Part shown: piece by piece, positions 1-12,900 of the stretch
Numbering within the stretch: position 1 is the first letter of the stretch
Layout: each line of letters begins with the position of its first letter
Assembly: GCA_002633005.1 (NCBI GenBank)
Contig: NMRA01000667.1
Location: forward strand, 1-35,972
Length of the DNA: 35,972 nt
Reading direction: 5' to 3'
From: Phoronis australis
Taxonomy: Eukaryota; Phoronida; Phoronidae
The notes under the pieces: generated by a model
What the model was told of the DNA's origin: nothing
Databases searched by the model: none
Seen by the model: the letters and a program-made list of their open reading frames with translations, nothing else
Translations under genes and position numbers: made by a program

Positions 1-3000
1 TCTTGGGGGTCTTTATTTTGTTATGCATTTTTATTTTTGACAGTTTTGAATAAACAGAACGAGAAATTAAAAAAAAATTCTTTTTCATTTGGGAATATTG
101 AATCAGCATCGATTCAGCAAGCTGTATTGAAAAAAATGGTTAATGTAGGTATACAGCCACCTTTGGCGGTCAAATATTAACGATTTAGACTTCTAGGCAG
201 AAATGACAAGTTGTGTAAAGCTCAACACCGCGGTCGGCACATAAAATGACCAGCTATGATGAGTCACCTAGTTGAGCACGATCTCAAGCAGTCATGAACT
301 CCTATTTTTCCTAAAGTCCAGGAATGTCAGTAACCCGAGATAGCAACAACTTAAGACCAGTTATGTGATGGAAAGTTACCGGAATCAAAAACTAAGTCCT
401 TGATGGAAGGCAGGTATATAGCCACTTGATAAAACATACTTTTAAGTTTATGCTGGACCTTACTGACAAATCTCTATTTAGCTAAATGTCAGCAAAGCAA
501 TAGATTCAAAGTCAGTAAAATACATATTTTCTGAAAGTAGAAAGCTTGTAGATGTCGATTTTTAACTTTATGTAATAAATTGGTCACCCGAAAAAAAATT
601 ATCGAAAAGGAAAGGTGCAAAATTGTATCGATAATAGTACCAATTTTTTGTTTTGATTTCAATGTTTCGTTTTGTTTTATGCAACTTTTGAGCCTTAATA
701 AAAATGATAAATGTCCTATTTTTGATAGCCCTCAGGAAAAGTGGAACATTTTAAAAACAATTCCTTAAAACCGTTTGAAGAAGAGCATATAAAGCGTGAA
801 GTGCAAAAGTTTGATATGAATCCATTCCGTCATTTCTGAGACATGATATGATGAAGTGTTAACCAAATTAGGACATTTTCTTGAATCCTACATAACCCTG
901 AAGCTATCTCTTGTCTGGATCACCAAGAGGTCAATCAGAAAGGCTATGGATATGTGCATAGACTTTCAGCTCACCACCTTTTGTCAAGTAAAGGGATTTG
1001 TCGGATGTCCCAAGCCTGGCTTCAAATCCGGAGTTCAGGCCTTGACATTAACGAAAGCAATGACCAGTGCAGCTGATTCCACGTTCACCACAGATTGGAG
1101 ATTATGTTTTCAGTGATTGACAATTTATAAAACGTAAGCAGTCCTTTGGTAAAGCATAATGGCCATCATATTGCCCACAGCACTACAAGTTCGTTACATA
1201 TGCAAATGCTCCCATTACAAAAATATCTTAATCACTCGCTACTTTTTAAAGGTTGAAATGACACCGAATACATGCAATTTATTAAAAAACAAAGTCAATA
1301 TTGCACATAGAAATGCCACTGCTTTGACATCACACTAAGTCAGCTACAAACAAAACATCTTGTAGTACATCACATAATTATTGTCAAATATTGACAACAG
1401 CTACAAATACTACGATAAAATCTTGTCAATTGAGGACAAAACAGTGGACAGATGAAATTTTATTTGCTCATTTTTCATAAGTAATGTGTAGCACCAAATT
1501 AATGCTTCATCATGTTTAGGTTAAGCACCAAAGTGACGACCAGACAATGTTTCAAAAACAATAATTGTGAGCATCAATAACAGAGTAAAAATCTTGAAAA
1601 ATGAAAAGGGTGCCATTTTGTCACCAATTGCCAAGATTTGACCATGAGAACTATAATACAGCAACATTCTAAACTGACTTAAATGAGCAGAAAGGAGTTG
1701 CCTCGGAACGGGAAATCCTGCAGTTACTGGGACAAAAGTAACACCTGCAGCAACTACTACTCGACAAAAATTATCGAACAAAATGACAGAGAATCCCATC
1801 ATGTCGACTGAAGGCAAGCGGTAGTCCCCCATCCAGCTAAGTTCAAGCAGACGTCACAGTCAGATTAGTTGGAATGATCAGTTATTACCCATCATGCCAG
1901 GGAAACTTTTGTCAAGATACATGTCAGTTTGGCTGTCGATATTTTCAAAAAGGTGCGAAATCAGGGAAAAGGACCAGGTCATCCATATTGTCAAATGAAG
2001 AATGGAGTAATGTACACCATAATTCTGAACTAAAAGTTGATTTGTCTCTCTCGCAACGTTGCAACCTGTGAGGTTCTCATTTACCAAGTTAAAGGTAAAT
2101 GTTACCTTTTTTTAATTGTTTTGGTCAATCCGGCATATTTTGCCTTCTCTAAAGGGCATTTTGAACCTTATGTACAAAAATGAAATTAATAAAAATTAAA
2201 GAATTTTTCAAATCATAAGTGTGACACAGTACGCAAGTTCCGAATGTGATTAAGCTGTGTTCTCTTACCTTGTTCCTAGTGGCTGAGATGCTCATCAATT
2301 TGAAGTTCTAGCTTTGGTGTTCAATGTTCTTGTTGAAAACAAAAATAGAATCTTATCGTGGTCAGGAATATTTAAGAGACCGGTTTTATGAGAGCATAAG
2401 GTCCAATTTGATTTTCGTTGAAGTTTAACAATGATAAAGCCAAGAGAGAGAAAGGCCCCATGAGAGAAATTAGGGACACACAAATGAGTCCACCACAAAC
2501 TTGCCAGATTTAACCTACAGTGAGCAAAGCACTTGAACCAGTCAATCGACAACATATTGACTGAATGTCACACAGGCATGAAAATGTATGGACCTTGAGG
2601 AAAGGCTCATTAAGCAGCAAAAATTCAGGAGAAACTTCTAGCAAACAAATTAACTCTGCGTGCACACTTGAAGCTAAATGTTGCAACCAGGAAAAATCCA
2701 GAAGTAAAATTGCAGTCATGCAGAACAAAAATGCCAGTCAGCAACAAAGAGATAATTAAAAATACCTGACACTTAATGGTAAAAAAATACTGCATACCTG
2801 CATACCCTGCTGACAATACAACATTATATTGCAAAACTGAAATGTCCAAAAGAGGGTGCCATGGAAGTCAAATCCGTCCAAAATTTGACACATCCAAGTC
2901 ACAAACCCTTGCACCAAATTTCAAAAAAATTTGAGGAACTGCTATGATGCTCAGTGAGTCGACTTCATCCAAAAAACAACTGCTTCCACTGGTGCAAGTG

Positions 3001-3505
3001 CACTGCCACAACATACCACTGTGGCAATTTTCAGCAAACTTAACCGTTGTTTTGCCAAAAATTGACTGACAAGGGATTTATAAGAAATTAAAACTGCCAA
3101 CAGGGGGTGCCTTAATCATTACTGAAATCGATAGATAGGCAAAGGTAATAAAGGACGAGAAGCCGACTTCATGCAACCACAAAGTTCGTTGTGAGCGCAC
3201 AATAAAGTGATCGCATAACTCCATCTTGTGACTTTCCTGAGTGTTAGTCCACAATCAAATTGCACGACAATCCACACGCTCTCAGTCTGTATACTATCCC
3301 TTAATGGTTGTCTAGGCAACAGGTTTTTCAGCTCCATTACTTCCCACATCAAATCTGTATTAACATATTCAGTCCAGGGAGGTGACTGCACACCTTTGCA
3401 CTCTTTATGAGTCTGCCCAACAGTCAACCAATCGCTACAGCTCAACTGTTGCGTCCTCAGTGTCTCTCTCATTCTTTAACTCATAGCTGCCATCCACTCA
3501 TTAGT
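1..3505. other. EXOC3 3' flank; no supported gene
   Basis: No ORF here shows recognisable homology or splice-supported continuity. If EXOC3 ends here, candidate minus-strand polyadenylation signals are ATTAAA at 2111-2116 and AATAAA at 1459-1464. No canonical signal lies between the stop and 2117. The 117-codon open frame at 3119-3472 (minus) could be 3' UTR. The remainder is AT-rich with homopolymer runs. Confidence 0.4.
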
Positions 3506-3615
3506 CGCATGACAGTCTGTATTTGTTAAGTCTAGACCATGTGTTCATTCATGACTGTCTCCACTGCCAGCCACTGGGGTCCACTCTGACTGATATCCTC
3601 TTTGTATACCAAAAA
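3506..3615 (-). pseudogene. Decayed partial duplicate of EXOC3 exon 19
   Basis: On the minus strand this stretch reads YKEDISQSGPQWLAVETVMN then EHMV and a TAG. It aligns with YRDDISKSEAQRLAVETITD and EHIA of the last EXOC3 exon. A stop precedes it in frame. The CGCATGAC downstream of the true stop (3667) recurs at 3506, so the tandem duplication also includes the start of the 3' UTR. It lies about 70 bases past the true stop, probably within the EXOC3 3' UTR. Confidence 0.75.
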
Positions 3616-3684
3616 GCCAAACTATGTGTCACTCCCGGCTGCAGCATCTCTGTACCCACCTTATAACGCATGACCTCTGTCACT

Positions 3685-3936
3685 CTACAAGTCGTAGAAC
3701 ACCATCTGTATACCTTTCGTCCTCGCTATGTGTTCATCTGTGATAGTCTCGACTGCCAGCCGCTGCGCCTCACTTTTACTGATGTCATCTCTGTAGGCCA
3801 ACAAGTTAACGAGATGTTCCCTCTTTACATCTGGGTACTCTGTGACCAGGCTGGACAGTTCCAGTTGAATCATAGTGGCATCTGTCATACGGATGATCTC
3901 GGCCAGCTTGGGGAAGACGTCGTAGTGCTTTGAAAC
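3685..3936 (-). CDS. EXOC3: EXOC3 coding exon 19 (last) with stop
   Basis: This exon encodes residues 658-740, VSKHYDVFPKLAEIIRMTDA, then the LSSLVTEYPDVKREHL match, and a tail ending KGIQMVFYDL and TAG at 3685-3687. The human protein runs about 12 residues further after the equivalent of VFYDL, so the C-terminus is slightly short. A decayed copy of the end of this exon lies just downstream in the transcript (about 3506-3615). Confidence 0.94.
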   Translation of the reverse strand, partial: VSKHYDVFPKLAEIIRMTDATMIQLELSSLVTEYPDVKREHLVNLLAYRDDISKSEAQRLAVETITDEHIARTKGIQMVFYDL

Positions 3937-6900
3937 CTAAGTAACGGGAAGGTGAGATTTCATAATTTAGTAAAAATAATTACTCTGGCAACACCCTGTC
4001 CTAATGATGAGACAGGACTAAAAGATAGCTCCACTTTACACGTATTAATATCATTTCCGGGTATTAGTGTTTCACCTCATCTATATCAACCACCTCAAGT
4101 AACGAATTATCTTTCCATGAGAAATAACAGAGAACACTAAAAAGTGATGATCCTGGTTGTGTTGCCTTGAGACGAGCAATGAAATTGTAGGCTCCAAACA
4201 TCGTGACTTACAACTCAAATTGTATCAGTTTGATACTCAGTATACGAGAAATATCATGCTACCTAAAATTGCCTCACCTTCTCATGTAGAATACAGTTTG
4301 ATAGACTGTTATTAAAACAACAAATTAAGCAAATTTAAGTTCTTCCATATAAACTATTATTACTTCCTCATGTGAGAATACTTCAATATTATCATATTCA
4401 TAAGAAAGGTTTTTATCAATTTATTTAAAAAAAAAAAATACCGAGGACACAATCATGTACATCTTGTGGAGCAGTAGAAAATTTAGCCATAAGTTTGTTC
4501 ATGTTCAATGTAAATATGTTACAGCTTTGTGGCATGACTTTCAGAGGTATGAACAACATAATTTAAACTTAGACAAGGATGTGAAATTGATTACATATTT
4601 TGGACATACTTTTGAAGAGGTCAACAGTACGTTAGCCATGTGTCAATAATTTATTTAACAGACGTGCTACATAGCATTTAATTTTTGAAACTATATCGCC
4701 ATAAGAAATAGTCTCCTTTCAACAAATGTGAAACCCCGTAATACAGTCTACATAAATCCTAAACAATCATTTGAAGCAGTAGTAAAAAAATCAAATCGTG
4801 TTTACCTATTATTTTGAAGCATGAATATGTGTGTGTGTGTGTGTGTGCGTATGTGACTGTATACTTATCGAACGAAAAATTAAAAGGAACATCATAGTTG
4901 TTTAGCTTTGGTTAACATACAATACCAATATGTGCAGTGACATGATGAAACAAGTCTTGTCACTAGATAGCAACAGGGTAGATTGTGACCACCATTCTGT
5001 CAAATTGCCGCTGTTGTGCAGGGAGATAATCTAACGATTCACACAAAAAATGTCCAACATCTCGAAATGTCCGTCAACGTGATCCTCTTACACACCAGGA
5101 ACAAAAAATGCTTCAAGCCAAAAACGGTTTGTGCTAAAAAGGTTAATGGAGAATGCTTTTATTCAGCTCAGGTATCCTCCAGTACTCACCTGACTTGTGT
5201 GAGGGGCCAACTCTTTGAACAGCACCTGTAGTTGCTCCACTTGTACACACACCTTTTCACCCGCTAGTTTACGCTCATCGTTGTTCTTAAACGACAACTT
5301 CCTGCCAAGGGAAATGAAGAATTTCAGCTCCAACAGACGTCACTACCATCTTAATGAAACCAAGAGGGCAGAGCAGTGGCAACAAAACAGTGCTCACAGA
5401 TTGCAGCCACTACAGACAGCCCGTGTTTCGCTAAGAGAGAAATTTTGTTCAAGACCAACTGCCTTAAAAAACTGATCACAATTTGTTCCTCACTTAAATG
5501 AGAATTCATTTGTCGTGACAAGACAGCTGCTCCAAAACCCAGAAACCAAATCTAATTTGAGTAAGCAACAAGTTAGTAAAGACTAATTCCACCCTAACTG
5601 TAAGTGGTATAAACCTTATTAAAGTTAATTAATTTTATTACAGAGAGCCAATTTGTAGCAGCTTTAACCAAATATTCTGTTGCAAAACATTTTTCAAAAC
5701 ACGGCAGTTGGTTAAGCGGTACCTTTTTCAGTTTCATTTAGTAAGTAAAATCGGTTAAGTCATGTTACTAATTCATACTCTAACTAAACTTTTAAACTCA
5801 CATACAAAAAATTTTAAGACAAACAATGTAACACTAACTAAGCTACATTAGGTAACAATCTGTCACAGTCTGTACCTTACAATATTTTATTAACAAACAC
5901 TTCACAAAATACTGATAAATTTGTAATAGTTGGCAGCTCTGCTTTTAACAAATTAAGGATCAGACTCGCAATTGCAGCAGTCCAAAGAAATTAGATTAGC
6001 CAATCAAATTTCAAAATCTTACTTGTTTGGTCCAATCAAACACTTGAGATAGCTGGTGAGTATTTGCCTTTGTATCTTCAACATTAGAGAGTCAAAGAAG
6101 CACTCCCTCAGGTGTACAAAGTCCTGACAGTAATCCTCCACCGTGATGCAAATGGTTTCAATGGCGTCGTCCGTGTCCAGCCAGTTCCTGGTGACCAGCT
6201 CTTGCAGGTGTGACCTCAAGTCAAGTACTACCTCTTCCATCAGATAGGTCTCACTATTGGTACAAAGTAACATATATGTTTGAGTTAATATCCTGGGCAT
6301 TTAAACTGAGAAATAAAGTTAGAAACTAGGTGAAGTTAAGCTGAATACAAAAGGGAAATGCTGGAAAACCAGGGAACCGATGCACGATTAACTAAACATA
6401 ATACATTTAACCAAACGGATACAGTGATTATGAATCCGATCTGCTGTTGCAGCTCTTTTTGTTGAACCTGTTAATATAGATACAAACAATAAAAAAACAT
6501 CGTTACTATAAGCAGAAATTATAAGACCTGCAAGCCTGGTTAGGTCGCTTTAAAAATTTGTAAGTGGCATTTGCGACCTGAAAATGCTAGCTCAAATTTT
6601 CGCCAAATCACACTTGGTTGCATATGTGCGTGTTGGGCATTCCAACTCCTGTGAGCCGAGTCGCATCGTTTCGAAACACCCCAACAACGTTTTAGTCGAA
6701 CAAGGAAGTACAGGTGCCTGGAATCTGTGTGTGCAAATTGAATTTCAAAATTGTGAGCTGAGATTTGGACGAGGCACAAACACCAAAGCAAGGTCTGCTG
6801 GTGCTTTCTTTCATAAGTCAATAGGGCAACTCAGGTGCTGTAATCCATTCTAGGTAGTGAATTGTTAACATTTTCCAAAATAAACTGGGCAGGTTTCCAT

Positions 6901-9900
6901 AGAGCTCTGGCTACTCAGCCAACATGATGGGCTTTATGATAGAACGACTTGGCATAGATGAGATTTTTTAAAACTAAATACGGTACAGGCCAAAAGTAAT
7001 CGGACAATTGCCCCGTCAAAATGGGTGATAACCCACCGTGATCCACCACAACGGGTCATTCTTCTTACTTCAACAGTGAACTGTGCTTAGCCATCATGAC
7101 AGACAATTCCTCTCGCACTCGGCCATCACATCGGCAATTCTGGTTCAATCGATCTGGATATTTTTGGCGTGTACTACACTTGTCTAACATCAACCCCTAG
7201 CCAGAGACTTTGAATAAAATTTAGCTACCAAATGGCAGGCAGAATTTCAGTAAATCACCGCGTACAACAGCGTTTCAGAGATTTTGACAAAAAGGAACCA
7301 AAATAAGAGCTGATTCTTGATGTACCAGCAATAAAACAAATTTTAGTCAAGCACTGCGACAATTTCTGCGTAATGTACAGTTCATTCACGACAGATAACT
7401 ACAGTGAGGTGCACGATGTCACATTTTTTGACCCATATCCACCAATCTCACCCCTGAGAACCGAGCCTGTCAAACTCATTCTGCATACTGCTGAACTGAC
7501 GCTCAATTTCCTGGTCATCTCCGTCTTCCTTGACGAATTTGTCCTTCAACTGTGCCACAAAGTTCTTGAACGATTCGCAGTTGTTCACATTGGCAATCTG
7601 AAATTGAACCCAACGTTGTTCACATTGCTCCACTAGAACCGCACAGAATAGATCTTAAAGCGAAGTCACAAAAATATTTGGACGGTAAAGTTTCTTGAAA
7701 TTAGAACCCAATATGGCGGAACAGTAAAATTTAAATCAAAATTTCCAACAAGAGTAAACGAGAAGACAATTTTACTTTATTTATTTGAAAATTTCATACA
7801 CTACGACTGTCATCAACAAATACAAGATGAAATTTTAAACATTTTTGGTAATACAGAGAGAGTTTGAAAAATCAAAAAATGACAATTTTGGCCATTATAG
7901 TAATATTTGCTCCAATTTAAGGAAACTTAACTGTAATACTTTTAAAGTATATACGACATGTTAAACAAGCATTCAATGATGAAGCTCCATATTGGCTAAA
8001 ATAAATCTTCTTTGAGAAAATATACTGATTACATTCAGTACACTCTAAAACCAGAAATTCAACAGTGTGTTAATAATCACTTACTGAATTGAATTGCAAC
8101 AGTTTCAGGATCTTTATTGTCGATTAACAAAAACAAAGTAGAGAATTCCCGACAAAGAAAGCGTGAAACTAAAAGTCACACCCAACCAATAATTCCCCAC
8201 AAGGAAAGCACCAAATTTAAGCTAAAACTCACACCCAACCACATTACACTGAAGATAGTTGGAAAGAAGTTTGTGTCAACCTTACTGTTCCATGTTCACT
8301 CAAATTGTAACTCAAGCAGCATTACTGTAGCAGACGGACCAGATCTTCCATCAACCACCAAACTTATTACGGTTAAAAGAAACTTCGGTAAGCGATAGTT
8401 TCGGAACAGAGCTGGTTAGCTATAGAATAATCTTAATCCTCATATTTTACTTTGCAACGTGTTAAACTAGTGTTTCACCTTGTTCCTCTTTTATATTGAA
8501 TTTTTCTTAATTTTCCAGTTATTTAAACTACTATTAATACATGTATATGTTTCTTTTAAATGTATTAGCCAGGACCTTGTTGAAAATAGGTGCTGTATTA
8601 ACAGAAAAATATTTTCATCTACACTACCCAGTTTACCATACAAGTTTGAGCTAAAAAAGCTTGACAATTATGATGTCATCTCAACTCAGCTGGCAATGGT
8701 AACAATGCAGATGACATCATGCTACTGTCATAGTAACTAGGGTGATGACATCACAAACTGTAATCAAAAGTTATGGCAACAGAATATGAGTTTAAGAAAA
8801 AGAATGAACCGGCAGGACAGGACAGTTCCCATGCACGAGAGAAAATGGGTAAGTAACATGTTATAGTTATTAGGAAAAAATGGGGATTAAGTTAAAAAGC
8901 TCAAGGTGCGTAGAAATAGGAAAAACGCAACATGAGAAAATCACTGGACTGCTCACACAAAGGTAATCAGAGAACAAATAAATGGTAAAATACACAGAGA
9001 CATTGTAGTTGATAATATAAATGCTAGAAGAACCACAGATAGCTGTACAGACAAAAATTAAAATATAGCTCTAAAATGATAAAATTAAATTTGAATTCGT
9101 GAGCAGACATTGAATAATTGATCTTGTATCTCTATCTTTCATAATGTGACGAAGGGTAACATTGTGTTAAAACTGAAATTCTTGCAAAGTAAACACTGCT
9201 AACTTGGCTTTCACTTTATTCTTTAAGTAAAAAATGATACTAATTGGTAGCAGATATATTCGGCTTTCAAGAATGAACTTACTAAAGTAGGCAAAGCAAG
9301 TTAATCAATACTCCGTAACTAAAAACACTAGGCAAGAAACAGAACTTCCTGGTACGTGAAACACAAAACACCTCTGAAATTTAAGGCTTATGTAGGGTAA
9401 ACATTGTGGCAACAAAATTCAAGAATAGTCCATACAAAATCCACGTGACGCAAGTGAAGCAAGAGGCCTTTGCACAGAGACATCTACGTTCAGGTAAATC
9501 ACGTGGGTTCTTATCACACAAGAACACCCCCGTGCTTATCAACTGCTTTCTGCTCCAACTTTATTCAGATGTCAAAAGGAGCACGGTCTCTTAATTTATT
9601 AGCGCCACCTATTGAATATCTAGCTGAATATCTTAACAGTTGACCAGTCAGCAAATATGTACTGAAGACGATTTACTTTAAATTCATTTGTCACAACTAG
9701 TACTTCTATGTACAGTATATCTATGTACAGTATAAGTGTATATTTAGGCCCATGTGCCTATATGTGAAATAATGTGTTCTATCAAATAAAAAATTACTCA
9801 AGACTTCTGTACATAGATACAGGTACCTAGTAAGCTTCAGTTATAGGCACAAGTGGCTATTTTTTATCCATAAGCAAGCTTTAAACTGGATGTTTTTGCA

Positions 9901-12900
9901 TGTATTTTGTAAAACAACTGTAGAGCCTTTCATTTACACAGATTGTTTAAATGACTACACAGCAACTTCAACGTTTTGTAATCGAAAAGTCAAACTTCAC
10001 TATTTCACAATTTTGCTCTTAGTTTTACCCAAGACATCAGCACACTGACGATTCATGCGCTTAATTTCAGATAAACACACAGCTTCATGTCAAGGCCTCT
10101 GGATCTTAATGCACACTAACATAGTAAAACTGGAATGAACATTTAGAAAACTCCTAAAATGCATTACAATTAAAGTTAAAAAGAACGACAATCTCATTAC
10201 TTGGTAATAAAGAAAGATCAAAGAAACTGTCTAACAAAATGATGCCACAAAAGTCTTTGGCACTTCTCTATTACATCAAATTATAAGACTATTAACCAAG
10301 GCACCACAAAAATGCAACACTGAAAGATATCAATTCAGCTGAGCTGAAAATTGCAGCAAAGCTGATGACATCACGTAAATATACGATGACATCACACAAA
10401 AAATGATGACATCATTCATTGTAGTCACAAAACATGGCAACCTCTCATGGAAACAACAACAACAGAAATGGAAGAGAAGATGAGGTACAAGAACTGAGTA
10501 TTGAATCCTAAAGAAAGAGCACATGCCGACACAGGTAAGATGACTTTGTTTACCAATGCATGCCAAGAAAAATGTTTAAATTCTGAACCTTCAATTTCAA
10601 ATCACTCAACGGCCAAACATAAAACATTTCCAGAAGTATCACTGAAAGACATCATTGCAACAAAGCTGATGACATCATGGAAATACATGATGACATCACA
10701 CAAAAGACAATGACATCACTCATTGTAGTCACAGAACATGACAACCTCTCATGGAAACAACTACAACAGGGATGGCAGAGAAGAAGACACAAAAGAACTA
10801 CCAGTATTGTATCCTAAAGAAAGAGTATATGCCGGCACAGGTAAGATGACTTTGTTTAATAATGCATGCCAAGAAAAATGTTCAAATTCTAAAGCTTAAA
10901 TTTCAAATCACTTAAGGGCTGCAAAAAACATTACTTTCAAAATGTCTGGATAAGCATGAAAGGATGAAGGAAGTTTTAGATCTTAAAACTCAGGTCAGGT
11001 AGTTATCATCCTTAATGTATGTTTCTGGGTCAGGATGATTACTAAATCTGCTGTCATTCAGGTCTAAGTGATAATTAAATAATGAGCAGAACTGTGCTCC
11101 TGGTACCCACAGACATACACTAAAGAATTTCTTTGGAATGCAGGAAGATTTGGCAACATCAACTGTCAAATAAAATATATCAATACTTAATGAAATTTGG
11201 CAAGTATCTTAGTATTTGAAAATAGAAAAACAAACAAACCTATGCTGTAATAATACTTTGATTTACAACAAAAACTTAAAAATGAAAAAAGAATGAATTA
11301 GAACAAAAAAAAAGAAATGGCTCAATCAAGCTAACAGGAACTCACTGTGAAAAGACACTGATTAGCAGAAAATACATGATGGTGAAAGACATGAAGCTCT
11401 GCTTCAGAAACAAAGATTGTGAAGTATCAAAAACAAATTACGGAAACAGCACACAAAACAGGAAGTTTTCAAATAGGAGGAGAGCGAATGAATCCAAGGT
11501 AAGTAATGCCTGCTTGATGATATTAACAGGCATGCAGAACACGTGCATACTCTGACAAGGCTCAGTAGAAACATTTTGATAATAATGAAAAAATGTTATT
11601 CATTGTTCATTTTATTACAGCTAGAAATCTACTAAAAAGTTGGCCTCAAAGAAATTCTCCACAACTGCCCCGACTGTTGGTGTAGCACCCGACTGTGTGA
11701 AAGGTTGAAGGAAGCTTTAGATCTTCACACGGAGGTCAGGCAGTGGTCTTCCTTGGTGTTTGTTTCTGGGTCAGGATGATCACTAAATCTGCTGTCATTC
11801 AGGTCTAAGCGATGATTAAATAAAGACATGAATGCAATGAGCAGAACTGTGCCCCTGGTACCCACAAACAAAACACTTGAGAATCTCTTGGAAATGTGAA
11901 AAAATAGCAGCGTCATATATCTTGATTACTCAAATCACAGAAATGGCCAACTTTGTAGTAGTCAGAAAATACAATTAGAAAAGCGAATCATGTGGCATTG
12001 GAAATATCACAAGACAAGATGAAGAGAATACGTTACAGAAACGTTTCCAAAAATAATTTTGACGATAATTCGTTAAAATGAATATGAACAAAACAGCGGA
12101 AGAAGTACCGAAAACAAATATACCAAAGGCAAATTAACGGTTCTGCTCCATCAGGCTAACAGGTACTCACAGCAATGTGATAAGACACTGATTAGCAGAA
12201 CATAATGGCCTGGATTCTTTTGATCAAAAGAAACCAACTGGAAACACTCAACACTGAAGTCTGAAGACTCAAAAGTACACCAAGAGAAAAAAGAATCGAC
12301 CACAACAAATCAACGGGAAGTACACACCCTATCATTTTTTTCTGGTAAATATGTATGTAGTAGTAGTTGACAACGTGAAAGGATGAGAGAAGTTTCAGAT
12401 CTTCACACCGAGATCAGGAAGTTGTCTTCCTTGGTGTATATTTCTGGGTCAGGATGATTACTAAATCTGCTGTCATTCAGGTCTAAGAGATAATTAAATA
12501 AAGACATGAATGCAGTGCGCAGAACAGTGATCCTGGTACCCAGAGACATACACTACAGAATTCCTTTGTAATGCAGGAAGACTAGCTAGTTTTAGCAACA
12601 TCAATTGTCAAAATATAATACATCAAAAATAAATGAAATGTGGCAAATATCTTAGTATTTGAAAATAGAAAAACAAAGAAATCTATGCTGTAATACTACT
12701 GTGATTTTACAAGAACAACTTAAAAATGAAAAAGAATGAATTAGAAGAAAAGAAACGAAAAAGGAATGGCTCAATCAGGTTAACAGGTACTCACAGCAAT
12801 GTGAAAAGACACTGATTAGCAGAAAAGACATGATGGTGAAGGACATGAAGCTCTGCTTCACAAACAAAGATTGTGAAGTATCAAAAACAAATTATGGAAA

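Noticed and set aside
1521-1832. 103-codon minus-strand ORF in the 3' flank
   Set aside because: No recognisable domain, no splice or poly(A) support, and hydrophobic text typical of T-rich DNA.
3119-3472. 117-codon minus-strand ORF downstream of EXOC3
   Set aside because: Likely 3' UTR or intergenic; no homology seen and it does not join in phase to exon 19.
8117-8398. 93-codon basic plus-strand ORF in intron 15
   Set aside because: Low-complexity lysine-rich translation of AT-rich sequence with an internal CACACCCAACCA repeat; no domain.
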